From Magnolia sinica (Eukaryota > Streptophyta > Magnoliopsida > Magnoliales > Magnoliaceae), in assembly GCF_029962835.1 (NCBI RefSeq), contig NC_080575.1:61545493-61609492 (forward strand): a stretch of DNA of 64,000 nucleotides. Direction: 5' to 3'. This document shows positions 33,836 to 45,710 of the stretch, one piece after another. The stretch's first letter is position 1, and each line of letters starts with the position of its first letter. Below the pieces are notes generated by a model. The model saw only the letters and a program-made list of their open reading frames with translations, made no database searches and was not told the DNA's origin. The position numbers were made by a program, and so were the translations under genes.

Positions 33836-34369
33836 GACCATCCGATTTTATGGCCGAGTGGTGCACGGCGGAAAGGGAAAAAGATCCGTTAACGGATCTA
33901 ACGGAGTAGCATTTACACCAAGGAACATGCCGTTTGCATGTAACCAATGGCGTTTTGCCACATCACTTCAGTAGCGTTTTGGCTACTGAAGCGTTCAGTA
34001 TCCAATCCGCTCCCGTCATGTACCGCTGAAAGATGTCAGACAGTTGCAGCTGGAAGCTTTTTGTGGGCATCACGTGTGGCGGCAGGGAGAGAAAGGGATG
34101 GTACAGTTGAGTTGGTTAGTTAATCCCTAGAGACTTTTGACCACAGTTAAAAGCAATCAACTGCGTTGTAGATAGATACAGGTGAGGCTCACTACCGTAC
34201 ACGTGGCACTTGATTCAAATCCAACCGCCAAAGTAGTGGGGATTAATGTAGATTGGTCATGCACTCAAAATCAGATTGATTACAAAATTCAGACCCTTCA
34301 TTGATGGACGTTTTTTAGTAGAATATGTACCCTACACCCATGTCAGTACACACACTCCGTGTTAGCCAC

Positions 34370-34452
34370 CCCACCCCACTGGATCGATACCAAGACCTCA
34401 AGTGCTGAAACGAGATATCTCCACTCAGTCTGCTAGTTGAGTTATAGATCTG
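34370..34452 (-). repeat. tRNA-derived SINE fragment
   Basis: On the minus strand reads CATAGCTC-like A-box text followed by GAGATATCTCGTTTCAGCAC and TTGAGGTCTTGGTATCGATC, the same layout as 39501-39590. The B box is degraded, so it is not a tRNA gene. Confidence 0.55.
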
Positions 34453-34499
34453 GGTGTGAATATGTACCGTACTCATCCAAAGGGTAAAATCTGGGAGGC

Positions 34500-34805
34500 C
34501 GGTTCCTAGTGTGTGGGACCACCGTGATGTACACGAAATCCAATCCGTCCATCGTGTATGTCCCCTCGTGTTCTCTTAGAACCTAAAAGGGAAGTCGTTA
34601 GCCCAGGTGGCCCACACCAACCATGTAAATTGTCACTTTAATGCCTTTAAAATCACATGGTGTGACTAACGTAAGTATTGATCGGCCTTATTTTTGGGTG
34701 TCCACTCATCCTGGTGGGCTTCATTTTCTAACTGGATAAGATGGGATATTCAAAGCAGGATGGACTCCACACACAATTGGATGGTTTTAACGGTGGGCAT
34801 CCGTA
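34500..34805. repeat. GTGGGCCC-family MITE, diverged subtype
   Basis: Carries GTGGGACCACCGTGATGTAC at the left, GGTGGCCCACACCAACCATG, and GGTTTTAACGGTGGGCATCC at the right. Confidence 0.5.
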
Positions 34806-36528
34806 TACAAACAATTTCATGTGATGGCCCTTTGTTGATTAACACTTTTGTTTAGCTCTAGAACATGTTTTCTAAACATATTTTTGTTGTATCTATTTTT
34901 TAGGGTTCTATAACAACCACTTAGAATAAGATTTGTGTAGACATTTGGATAGTTGTTTAAGTAACTAGAGATGGCCATGACCAGGATATTACACATCATT
35001 CATAGATGTAGCGTGAATGAGAAGCTCGAGAAGAGGACACGGTTCAGAGACAAACAGTACTGATCAAGTGCTCACGGCGGTGGGTGTCCAAAAAGAGTAC
35101 GGAAGATTAGATTGGTGCCGAAACAATTGTTATAATAGACTAAACATGGGACGAAGCATCTGGATGACGGTCACAAGGAGGTTTATAAATAATAAATAAG
35201 TTTAAGAAAGCAAAATGTTTCGTCCCAACCCAATCAAATCAATTAATCTTTCAATTATCCTTTATGTTACTTAGCATAAATTGTCATTTATGTTTCTTAG
35301 TGTAACTAGTAGCCTAATCTTACATTAAGAGTAGCAGTAATCTAATAGTTGTAATAAGTAGTTATAATCTAAGTTTACGCTCATATGTTGGACGAATTTT
35401 CATTGTAATACAAGCAATACTTATTTCAAAAAGGTATTTTGCAGTTACTCCCTGCAATCGATTGTAAGTGTTTCCTTTTTGTTTGTTTTTATGTTTGAAA
35501 GTATTTTCGTTAGGAAGACAAGGTGCAATCTATTCTTCGAGAACAAACACTATCTTTAAATAATGGCCTAATTGTTTTAAGTAGCATCTTGTGAGTGGCT
35601 TAATAGGCGACCAATCTTCTCAAGTCTCGATCATATATTGTTAATTCTAGCATATTTGCCTATCTTGCCCTTTGGGTCAAAGTTATTCGGTTGGAATCGA
35701 ACCGCATAGTCAGTTTTGACACGCTTGCAAATATTATACGCGATCGAATTCTAGATTCGAGGGAGTAACAATATGTACTCCTTATCATTATAATGAAATT
35801 AAATTTATTCTTCATTTTAAGTTATTCGTTCATATGTGTGTGGTCCCGTAATTTGTATTATTTTTTAAAATTTAGATATTTCATTTTTTTGTTTATTTCT
35901 TATTTTAGTTTACCTACTTTATCTCATAAAGGGCATAACTAAGGTATTTTTTGGTATAAGCTTTTATTACATATGTGAAAGCCTAGTTGAAAAAAGTTAT
36001 AAATGCTTTTGGTCTATTAATTATAAATATAAATTTTTTTTATTAATTGAGGCATTGATGTTGAAACATCACGTGTGTATCCCTAATAAAATAAGATGGC
36101 TATATGAAAATTTTAACATTTGTTAGAGGTAACCAAGTCCATGATGACTAGAATGGCGGTACCAGAATTGTATTAGGATGAAGCAATCCTAGTTGCTACA
36201 TATATGATAAATCCAATGTTCTCCTAGTCTTTGGATAAAAGTTATCCTCCCCAATTGTTAAAGACCAATTCTCACTTGTTTTAGTCTACTTGGGGTGTTT
36301 GTATATATATGTTTTTTCACACCACTGGTCTCTCTTGAGATAAACTCATACCCCGCTTGATTTTTTATATTTTATAAAATATTTTGGAACTAAAAATGGA
36401 TAAAAGTGTTATTATTCTATTAGTACGCAAAAGTATGTCTCTAGCGATTTTTGTTTTCTTGAGAATGTTTTATATTTTAGCTAAAGTCACCTTCTAACTA
36501 TGCTCATCTACTGATTTTAGGCATCACT
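34806..36528. other. No gene seen; AT-rich
   Basis: Chance frames only. The 35220-35470 part, with alternating TAATCT words and a closing TTTTGCAG, looks like an LTR tail but I found no partner. Confidence 0.4.
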
Positions 36529-37178
36529 TGTTGGGGAACTGTAGAAGCACACAAAGTTGAATCAAGCAAAGTACTACCAATTGCATAACCAACTCTAAAC
36601 ACAAACAATCCAAATTTTATGTGGAAAAATTCTTTCGGAAAAAAACCACTACACAAAGTGACGAGTAATGCACCATGAAAGCAGAAATTATAAGAGATAG
36701 AGATTACCGATTCAAACAAGCCTCAAATCCACTTCACAACCCCAAGCTATGTGCTTGAAACCATTAGGAACGAATTAGAAAGCCTAGAACTCCTCTTCTC
36801 CTCCCCAAATTCTGATTACACCCGATATATATAGCCTCATATAATATCACAATTGAAATAGGAAACAAATCCTGTACTTACACAATTCTGCGCGCTCACT
36901 CGATGGCACCTTGGAAGGGACTTCAATGGCATCGACGATCTATCGATATCATTAAACACCTTCAATGACATCGAGTAAAACACTAAAACGTTCCAGCAAC
37001 AAAACATGGATTTTTCTGATGGCATTGAACATCTATCAATGGCATCAACATATGCTCGATGGCATCGAGTGCTTTGTCAATGGCATAGACAGACCCTATT
37101 GTTTACATATTCAAGACATTAACAACAACTATTACAGACATCAAGCAAGTATTTTGTACAACTCTTGGTGCTACAACA
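36529..37178 (-). repeat. Probable copia-type solo LTR, 650 bp
   Basis: On the minus strand starts TGTTGTAGCACC and ends CAGTTCCCCAACA, a TGTT...AACA LTR. It contains TATATATA on the minus strand near 36822-36832 and a TTTTTTTCCGAAAGAATTTT block seen in copia LTRs. Inside, 36895-37090 repeats the word ATGGCATCGA with variants about six times. Flanks TCACT and TTAGC do not match, so no target duplication. Confidence 0.55.
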
Positions 37179-38122
37179 TTAGCTACCTTGTTTGTAGAGA
37201 TATAAGTCATCCATACATCTCATCTTCTCATTGTCGTTCATAAACCAAAATGTTCTATTATAGCTCCTACGTGTTACGTAATTGATTCCAACACGACTCA
37301 TCCGATTGTTAATGGTCTCCTATGATTATTTGTTTCTATTGTTGTAACATCCCGGATTTTTTCCAACTTGGCAATGGACGTCCTTGGACGTAGAACTGCC
37401 CTAGGACCCTATTTTGTCGTAATTAGGGCACGATTTATGTAAGTACTAAATTGAACAACCAGTAGAATTAGCTTGAACCACTTTCTATACGAACTGTAAG
37501 ACCCAAAACCATTAGAATCGCTAACGCTACATTACCTGAAAATCTAGGATCAATCTCAAAGCCCAGTTGCTCTCGGGAGCATCTTGAAACTCCGTATCGG
37601 ACCTAGACCACGTGTCAAAAGTCTGATTAACGCAAAACTATACAGTTATGACCGCTTTACTGGGCTTGACAACCATCTCAGAAATCAAATCCGAATGTGT
37701 ACAAAAACGCACAACTTGAGCCCGGAGCTAAGTGTGTGAGAAATGCGAATATTTTTAAAAAATGAACCCAAACTTAAGTGAATTAGGCTGTTCACTTGTA
37801 GGCCAAATTTAAGGTTCTAGACCGTCAGAATCTGACCCAACTATACCCTTGGATCAAAGAAATTTTCCAACACAGGTCAGTGTACTTGTGGCACTGATCG
37901 AGTGGCGGTGACCGTTGAACTGAAACTGGTCCTCCGCGGTCGATCCATAAATCCGATCGGACCAAAAATTTAGCCTGACCTAGATCCAATGTTAGGGAAC
38001 TTCCCCCGGACCGTATGCAGAAAAGGGGCCTCCAGATGTGCTCCGTTGGACTGAAATGGCTATCGTTTGGCTATAACCTAAGTATACCATGACCCTAGGG
38101 CCATTTCCATCAGTTCTGGGCC

Positions 38123-38130
38123 TATATAAG
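38123..38130 (+). promoter_or_regulatory. TATA box of the outer LTR
   Basis: TATATAAG within GGGCCTATATAAGGGCC, followed by a CT-rich then purine-rich leader (38145-38220), the usual layout of an LTR promoter. Confidence 0.6.
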
Positions 38131-38814
38131 GGCCTTAACCCACCCCTCTCTCATTCCATACGAATTTCAAACCCTAGGAGAGAGAAGAGAGAAGAAAGAG
38201 AAGGAAAGAGAGAAAGTGAGGGATCATTTATGGGATTCGATCCCACCACTCCATGTGCTTAACCACCGCTTCTGTGTCGCTATACCGGCGATTCCGATTT
38301 CATTTTCGGGTAAGAAATCCTAAACTTAATCTGTTTTAGGGATTTAAATTGTAAGAACCTTATCCTAGACCGTACTGTTCCGTAGGCTTCCACGGTCTTC
38401 CCGATCAAATTTTGGCAACCTTCGACCTTTATCCGACGTTTGTGCGTGACCTTGAGACGCATGTCGTCAACCTGAGTTGGCTTGACCTGAGACTTGTGCC
38501 CTAGCGACGGCACCGTCGCCGCGGTTCCGATGCCGCATCTCGCACGCCGAGGCGATACCCAAGCCAGGAGATGAGGGCTCGCGTTCAGTTCAAGGAAAAC
38601 ACCGCGCGTTGCAAAACCCAAGAGAATCTCTACCGAATGTCACATCCATCAATCAATCAATCCCATCAAGGGTCAAGTACACATCACCTCATACCCATCC
38701 CCAAGCAACCCCTAAAGTCAAAAGTTCTTACACAACCCCATACCCCTTCTTACACAATCTACCCCAAAGTCAACAAATCTCTTACACACCCATCACTTAC
38801 ACATCCATCACACA

Positions 38815-38834
38815 TCTCTCTCTCTCTCTCTCTT
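38815..38834. repeat. CT dinucleotide repeat
   Basis: (CT)n within LTR A; a matching CT tract occurs in LTR B at about 58751-58768. Confidence 0.8.
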
Positions 38835-39371
38835 TACAACCCTCTCTCTTTCATTTCTCAAGCTCATTTCTAAGCAACTAAAAACACCACACGTCCAAGC
38901 TTTCCAAGCTCTCATGGAGGAGCTTTAGTGTGGCCCACTTCCTACCCTCTCATCTCCCATCTCAACCATTAAAACTCCATCTCTTCCGTTAGGATCGAAG
39001 CTAAGGAGCAAAGGAAGCCAAGGGAGCAAGAGGAGTAGACGGTGGGTGATCATGGACCCACATCCTTGTTTTTTTTATGTCATTTAAGGGTCCACTTGTT
39101 GTAGGACCCACTTGATGTATGTATTGTTCAAGGGAGGGCCCAATAGTGGCAGGGTCCCTCCCCTACACGTTCCTTTCTCTTTTTCTATCTATCTCTTCCT
39201 ATGATCAATGGCCCACCTATGACGTGTGTATTTTATTCATGCCATCTACCGGTGGACCCCATCAATGTGGGACACACCATGATGTTTGTATATCATCCCA
39301 TCCATCCATCTAGGACGTGGCCCCCCCATACGTGTGGGTGGGGCCCTCCTTGATGTGTTAACACACCCATC

Positions 39372-39590
39372 CATAGCTCAGGAAGTAGACTGGGTGATAG
39401 TTACATCGTTTCAATGCTGAGGTCTTGGCTGTCAGACCCAGATCCATAGCTCAAGTGGTAGGCTAAGTAAGAGATACCTCGTTTCAATGTGGGACCCAGC
39501 CCCATAGCTCCAGTGGTAGACTGGGTGAAAGATACCTCATTTCAACATTGAGGTCTTGGCGTTGAATCCCTACTTGGAGTGGCTAATGGT
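39372..39590 (+). repeat. Three tandem SINE-like units
   Basis: Units start CCATAGCTC at 39372, 39446 and 39503, each followed by an AGTGGTAGACTGGGT-type A box and CGTTTCAA. Only the third has a recognisable B-box-like GCGTTGAATCCC. This is a tRNA-derived SINE head copied in tandem, not functional tRNA genes. Confidence 0.55.
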
Positions 39591-39769
39591 GAAGTGTGAA
39601 CAGACGTGGGGTCTGTGGGACCCACCTACGTCATCCACCATCTAGATGGGCCACACCGTGATGCGTGTGAGACCTCCACTATCCCTAGACGGTGGGACCC
39701 ACCCCACGTGTGGGGCCTCCCTTAAATGCATGTGACCGTCCAGGCCGTCCAGGCCTTGGACGTTGTCAA

Positions 39770-40005
39770 TTTTTTTTTTATATAATATTAATATATTATA
39801 CTATATGGATATAATATATATATATATATATATATTATATAGTATATTATAATATAATATAACATTATATTACATGTTGTGGTGGGCCCTACGTGGGACC
39901 CACCTCTGCCCCCCTTTAATGCATTTAATGCATGAAAGCTGCGCAGCAGCAGCTACTATATAGTATATATATGTATATATTATATTATATATTGTTATAT
40001 ATAGA
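39770..40005. repeat. AT-rich block and duplicated GTGGGACCCAC module
   Basis: Long TATA runs at 39779-39870 and 39956-40000. GGTGGGCCCTACGTGGGACC at 39881 recurs at 40008, about 127 bases apart. Confidence 0.65.
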
Positions 40006-40139
40006 ACGGTGGGCCCTACATGGGACCCACCTCTACCTCGTTTAGGCAGCAGCAACTGCCCTATTGCTGTTGTGCACGGTAACAAGTGGACCTCACCTCC
40101 AGCTGCTGTACACGGCATCAAGTTTCGTGGGTCTCACAT

Positions 40140-40425
40140 GTTCCATCCATGCTGTTTATCTATGGGACCCACCATGATACATGTGTTGTATCCAAACCAT
40201 CCAACCATTGGTGAGATCATTTTTGGCATGGGGTAAATGAGTGAGATCCAAAGTTCAAGTGCACCCCACCATTTGCAATAATAATGGGGTACAGTGACAT
40301 CCACTGTTTAAAACTTCTTACGAGCTACAGTGGTTCCCACCCAAGCTGATATTTGGTTTTCACTTCATCTATCTTTATGCTAACTTATGAATAGGTTGGA
40401 TCTCAAATACATAAGGGTGGGCCCG
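40140..40425. repeat. Partial GTGGGCCC-family MITE within LTR A
   Basis: Starts GGGACCCACCATGATACATG and includes AAGTTCAAGTGCACCCCACC and GAATAGGTTGGATCTCAAATA. The same subtype occurs at 45690-46060. The right half is missing. Confidence 0.65.
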
Positions 40426-40861
40426 ATTTGATATGCATTTGGCCCATTTGATCGACCCATTTGATTCCGCCCATTTCATCGGCCCATTGATTCGGTTCAT
40501 TTGAATCGACCCATTTGATGTATATGAAGTCTGATGCGATGTGTGTGAGGCCCATGAACAAGGCCCAATGTAATGTATGTGTGTGGCCGTTACATTGTTT
40601 ATGAATTCCTTATGTAGGCCACTCCTTGGGAGCAATGTTGGTTAGATGTCCACATTGAGGGACAATGATGGTTAGATGTCCTCATTGTGACCTTCCCTTA
40701 GGCCTTGTTAGGCCCATTCCCTTCGTGGGTTAACCCAAATAAGTGGGCCCCATTCACCGTGGATGGATGACTCCATGTTACCGGGTTTGATATAACTACG
40801 GCCGAGTGCCGATCTTTATACTATGGTTGATCGGCTGATTATCTATGGACCCCCGCCTTGC

Positions 40862-41000
40862 TTATATATGCTGATTGTCGGTGTCGATTATCAATGCTGA
40901 TTATCAGTGCCGATTATCGAGGCCGACGTCGATTATCGACCCTGATTATCGATGCCGATTATCGAGGTCGACGTTGGCTATCAATACCGATTATGAGTAT
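40862..41000. repeat. 15-bp-period minisatellite of GATTATCG
   Basis: About nine imperfect units of the form GATTATCGATGCC in tandem. A shorter version occurs in LTR B at about 61910-61965, so the array predates the split of the two LTRs. Confidence 0.75.
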
Positions 41001-44000
41001 GTGACAACATAACATCATGATACACGCTTATGCGTATCATCTGTATGCTTGTGATGAAATGAGTGACTGATCATAGCACATGTCATTGGGCAGATTGTTA
41101 TAGGACTCCTTGGTGAAGGGAGATGCCCACATGAGCGCGCGGTACGTGCATGATTGCTATATGACTGGATTGCATGATTCATGCATCTCGCATTGTATGA
41201 CATGTATACTGTACACCCTAGCAACATCAGGGTCATAGCCTCTACAGGCCTATCGTGGTTGATAGGATTAGATACCGAAAATCTTGCTCTACATGGGGTA
41301 CTATAGATATCCCTGGGTGAAAGTCCCTAAACCCTTATGGTACCAGGAGGTTGCTCCAACGTCTAGACCGAGTGGGTGTATGAGCCCCGAGTGCCAATTA
41401 CCAGATGACCATGCTTTTCACTGTGTCGTGGTCAGTCAGAAGAGGTTGTGACCTTACCCGCCAGAGAGGAGGGGGCAAAGTTAGGCTGAGTTTGACCGGC
41501 TTGAGGAATGAGTCCGCTATCGACGAGTCGGGCCCGATATTAGCAAACGGATAGTGAGGTCTCTTCCACTCACCTTGTTATGCGCGATGGGGCGGCTATC
41601 TGACTTGGAGTGTACTAGACCCCAGTGATATTTCAGATTTAAACTGTATTGATATATGGACTTAGATGTGGATTTGTATGCTTGAGTTGCATCTCGCATT
41701 GCATGGCCTTGGTATGACCGATATCATTCATATCTTGCATTGCGTAGCCTTGGTACGGCTAATGGTATTCATAGATTCATCAGCATATTCCACATTACCC
41801 TGATACCGCATAATTGTATTACTACCTTACGTACACACTTTCACCACCTTCTAAGCTTTCCATAAGCTTATGCATGACCGTTGCATGCAGGTGACGTTGG
41901 ATTACAGCAGCGCTGAGGCTAGAGCACATAGCAGATCATTTTGGAGCTTTTGTCTATCATCATTGTATTTGCCTTTACGCGCACTGTACTTATAAAATTT
42001 TTTCATAATGGAAATGTGATGAAGTTTTTGGTTGTTGTTTGAGGGTTATGCCTTTGGTTATAGTTATTACAAATCAAACTGGTGTTGAAAATCCTCCTCG
42101 TAACATCCCAGGATCGGAACCTGGCGAATGGGCGCCGAGAGCCGAGAATGGGGTACTATGGAGGCTGTCGGTGCCGGATTTGGCGATCGAAAATTTTATG
42201 AGTCTGGTTTATGAGTTTGGGGCGTGACACAAATAGAGTAAATGGTGAAATAGCTAACCTATTTCATGCTATAGGTTGCCGTTGTGCCTAGGCGAGAACT
42301 TAGCGTTCAAACTGAGTTCGTTACGAGTCTACCGGAGAAAGGTGTGGACTATAAACGTTTAGGTTATGGTTTTCAAGGCTTTCAATGTCAGCAATGATTT
42401 ATGTCTAACTTGAATGCTATCACATATGCTTAGATATGGTGTTTTTCGTTTATTACGCATATATGTAAATTATATTGATTTTAAATGTATTCCATGTGTT
42501 TGTTGAAATGCCTGAATGAATATGGAATTTGGATTTGTGTTTGCCATGATTATTAATTGTAAATATATGATGGTTGTATGTGTGATAACTCCTTGTGAAA
42601 GGACTCGTCACAATATATGTTATAACTAATATATTACATGTATATGTGATATGTGTAGTCTAAGTTTTTGATAAAATGCCTGAATGAGAAAATGCTTGAT
42701 ATAATGTACTTAAAGAGAGTGTTGAGATAGGTTTCTCAATTCCCTTACACAGTTATAGTTTCCTGTGTGTAACCTATCTGACTACTATGTGTTTTACAGA
42801 TGAAATGCCTATGTGTGGTAACATATGTATTATGTGGTTGTTGAAATGCTCAACTGAGATTTATGTTTGGATTTGGCTATCACATGCTGTCTTGGATTAT
42901 TACATGTCAATGCTATTGGTTGCAGTGTGTTTGGGGCTACGATGTAGTCCAGGCAATCGGTAATGGTTTACGACCGGTGGCCGAATTGTTTTAGCCACGA
43001 CGGATACGTTCGATGAATCCGAGTCTTACGTCGTTTGACGACAGTGGTTAGGCCACGTGGAATGCTTACGCACTCCATGTCGATTAATTCAACGTACGCT
43101 CATACTAGTCGAGCTTATCAAGTAACCCGTTTGGCCCAAAGTATGTTCACCATGTATGTACGCTACTGCTTGAATCTAAGGTACCAAACTCACCAGTGAA
43201 AAGCCTGTTTAAGCTTGGTACCTCGATCCGCTAAGACTCACAAGTCGAACATGGTGGTATATGGGACATCGTGGTCGAGCTGGCGGCCTACGCTGGGGTG
43301 ACGAGCCTCCCCGTAGTAACCAATGAGCAACCCAACCTCATGAGCTGAATATGGTGGTGTATGGGAGACTGTATTCGAGCTGTCGGCCTATGATCAGGTG
43401 ACAAGCCCATAGTGATCATGAGTATACCCAATGTACAAATTGTCGCCGATATTATCGAAATATCGCCGATAATTTCGGTGTCGCCAGTGCAGCGACACCG
43501 AAACCCCAAAATTTCATTTCGTTTCCAGATTTCGCCGAAATCTCGTCGATATTATCGGTATTTTCAAAATACGTCCGATATATCGCTGTTCCCACTAACC
43601 ACGGGTGGGAACTGTAACCAACAACCCACTTTTATCGATAAAAGGGGGGGTTGTCGGCGAGAAAATCACAAAAAAAAAAGAAATACCTGTTTTTTCGCCC
43701 GGATTTGGAGGAAGACGCGGATTCAGCTGCTGTCGAGTGCAGATCGGCATTTCTGGTAAGATTTAACCCCAAAAAATTCTTTTTTTCCCGTCGAAGAATC
43801 CTCTGCAAGCTGCGAAAGCCGCTTGCGGGCCGAGATTTCTTCGAAAATAGAGGTTTTTAAAAAAAATTTGTGATGAGGAAGAGAGATTTGCGGTCGAAAA
43901 CCTCGGAGAAATCGGTGGGAAGGAAGGAATTTTTGAAATTTTCAAAATGGGAGAGGGATTTGGGTTTTTTTCCCAAATTGGGGATCGGGAGGGCCGCGGG

Positions 44001-44044
44001 GTGAATAGGATTGCGTACCGGGTTACTCTGTACGCTTTTATCGT

Positions 44045-44490
44045 ACTGAGCACACTCAGTTGGGCCCACTGAGAATGCATCTGGTCCATCCATGCGGTCC
44101 ATCCATTTTTCTATATTATTTTAGGGGTTGAGACAAAAACTTAAGGGTACCAAAAGATCAAGTGGACCACACCATTGAAAACAGTTTGAAGAATGACATC
44201 CACCGTTAAAAATTTTCTAGGGCCCACGGTGATGTTTATTTCTCATCCAACCTGTTCATAAGATCACACGGACATGGATGAAGGGAAAAAACAAATAGAA
44301 GTTTGATCCAAAACTTCTGTGGCCCCCAAGATGTTTTCAACGGTAAATGTTCAATTCTTACTGTTTCCTATGGTGTGGTCCACTTGAGGTTTCGATAAAT
44401 TTAATTTTTAGTTTCAAGACCTAAAATTATCTGTTAAAATAGATGGACGGAGTGGATAAATTACATAAATCATGGTGGACCCACAGGTGG
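44045..44490. repeat. GTGGGCCC-family MITE in the hAT element (first)
   Basis: From TTGGGCCCACTGAGAATGC to ATCATGGTGGACCCACAG. Just left of it, 44008-44040 carries GGATTGCGTACCGGGTTACT, a terminal-repeat-like sequence matching the right end of the element at 45162-45677. Confidence 0.75.
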
Positions 44491-44559
44491 GCTTTGACGA
44501 TGCAAGCGGTTGCTTCACTTTCACCGTTGGAATCTCACCACCCACCACGGCTTGGACTT

Positions 44560-45015
44560 TGGTGCAGGCAGGTGCTATATAGGCTCCACCATGATGCATC
44601 TGTTGTATCCACGCTGTTCATTAATTTTTAAATATTATTTTAGAGCTTTCCTCAAAAAATGAGGTAGATCTAAGTCTCAGGTGGACCACACCACGGGAAA
44701 ACAGTAGTGATTGGATATACACCATTTAAATCCTCCTAAGGCCCACTGTATTGTTTAGTTGACATCCAATCTGTTAATTAGCTCATGAAGACTCAGATGA
44801 AGGGAAAAAACAAAGATCAGGTTGTTCCAAAATCTTTATGGTCCCCAAAAAGTTTTTAATGGTCAAAGTTCATTCAACACTGTTTCTTTTAATGTGGTCC
44901 AATTGAGAATGGGATATACATCCTTTTTTTTTTCTTATCATAAAATAATTTATAAAAATAGATGGATGGCATGGATGAAATACATACCTCATGGTGGGGC
45001 CCACAGAGCATGGCA
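44560..45015. repeat. GTGGGCCC-family MITE in the hAT element (second, nearly complete)
   Basis: Starts GGCTCCACCATGATGCATC and ends CATGGTGGGGCCCACAG. Internal GTGGACCACACCACGGGAAA near 44685 is mirrored by ACTGTTTCTTTTAATGTGGT near 44880, an internal inverted pair. Confidence 0.75.
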
Positions 45016-45111
45016 AGGGAAAAGTGGGCCCAACTTAGAACATATTGTTGAAATCAGGAGGGAAGCTGATTTCTGGATTGGCTACAGATAAAAGCTGTAG
45101 CCAAAGACGCC

Positions 45112-45710
45112 CAGAAGCACAGCTCAAAATGCAGCCTGAGTGGTGATACCCGTTTCAACACGGAGGCGGATTGACCGTACTGAGTAAACTCTGTTAGGTC
45201 CACCGTGATTTATATATTTTATCCATTCCTTCCATTCATATTACCATATAATTTTATGATTTAAGCCAAAAAATGAAGCATATCAAAAGCTCAAATGGAC
45301 CACACCACCGAAACAGTGTGAATTGAATATCTACCATTGTAAATTTCTTGAGGGCCACTGAAGTTTTGGATTAAGCTTATATTTGTGTTTTCCCTTAATC
45401 CATGTTTTTTTTAATGTTATAAACAGGTTGGATGATAAATAAACATCACTCTGGGGCCTAGCAAGGTTTCAACAGTGGAAATCATTATTCCCACTATTTC
45501 CTTTTCTATGGTCCACTTTGAGCTTTGTATGTGCTTCAAATTTGGTTTCAACTGCTTAAATGAGCTAAGAAAACGGATGGATGGCGTGGATGAACCACAT
45601 ACATTCACAGTGGGCCCAACAGATTTTACTTAGGACGATAAGAGCGTACTGAGTAACTCAGTACGCAATCCGATTCCTTTCAACACATGGTATCGATCCC
45701 TATGTGGACC
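45112..45710 (+). repeat. SINE fragment split by a MITE
   Basis: 45112-45161 reads GCACAGCTC...GTGATACCCGTTTCAACAC and 45678-45710 continues TTTCAACACATGGTATCGAT, matching the SINE layout at 39501-39590. The two parts are separated by the MITE at 45162-45677. Confidence 0.6.
45162..45677. mobile_element. Mutator-type MITE, 516 bp, exact 9-bp target duplication
   Basis: TTTCAACAC flanks it at 45153-45161 and 45678-45686. Left end GGAGGCGGATTGACCGTACT and inverted right end GGAATCGGATTGCGTACTGA are imperfect inverted repeats and resemble the terminal repeat of the 1313-bp element at 32702 (GGGAGCGGATTGGATACTGA). The internal sequence is GTGGGCCC-family, linking that abundant family to Mutator-type ends. 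Confidence 0.88.

Larger units (their letters stand above)
32702..34014. mobile_element. Mutator-like non-autonomous element, 1313 bp, exact 9-bp target duplication
   Basis: The first 70 bases, starting GGGAGCGGATTGGATACTGA, are a perfect inverted copy of the last 70, and weaker inverted similarity runs on for perhaps 100 more. The exact 9-base repeat GTCATGTAC flanks it at 32693-32701 and 34015-34023. Long terminal inverted repeats with a 9-bp duplication define Mutator-like elements. No transposase ORF. Each terminal repeat contains its own small hairpin, CTTCAGTAGC / GCTACTGAAG around CAAAAC. The centre is made of two GTGGGCCC-family MITEs. Confidence 0.93.
38350..42229 (+). mobile_element. 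Inner solo LTR A, 3880 bp
   Basis: Starts TGTAAGAACC and ends GGGGCGTGACA. Flanks TAAAT (38345-38349) and CAAAT (42230-42234) match at 4 of 5. It aligns along its length with LTR B at 58341-63422, sharing the CCGTCGCCGCGGTTCC block, the GTGGCCCACTTCCTACCCT block, the GCAATGTTGGTTAGATGTCC pair, the GATTATCG array and the terminal 160 bases. No coding. It interrupts the outer LTR. Confidence 0.78.

Noticed and set aside
39372..39590. tRNA genes suggested by A-box-like text
   Set aside because: No cloverleaf can be drawn, the B box is degraded or missing, and the unit recurs in SINE-like form elsewhere.
43412..44102. ORFs of 80 to 115 residues on both strands at the hAT left end
   Set aside because: Low-complexity, no known domain, and they cross the transposon boundary or subterminal repeats.
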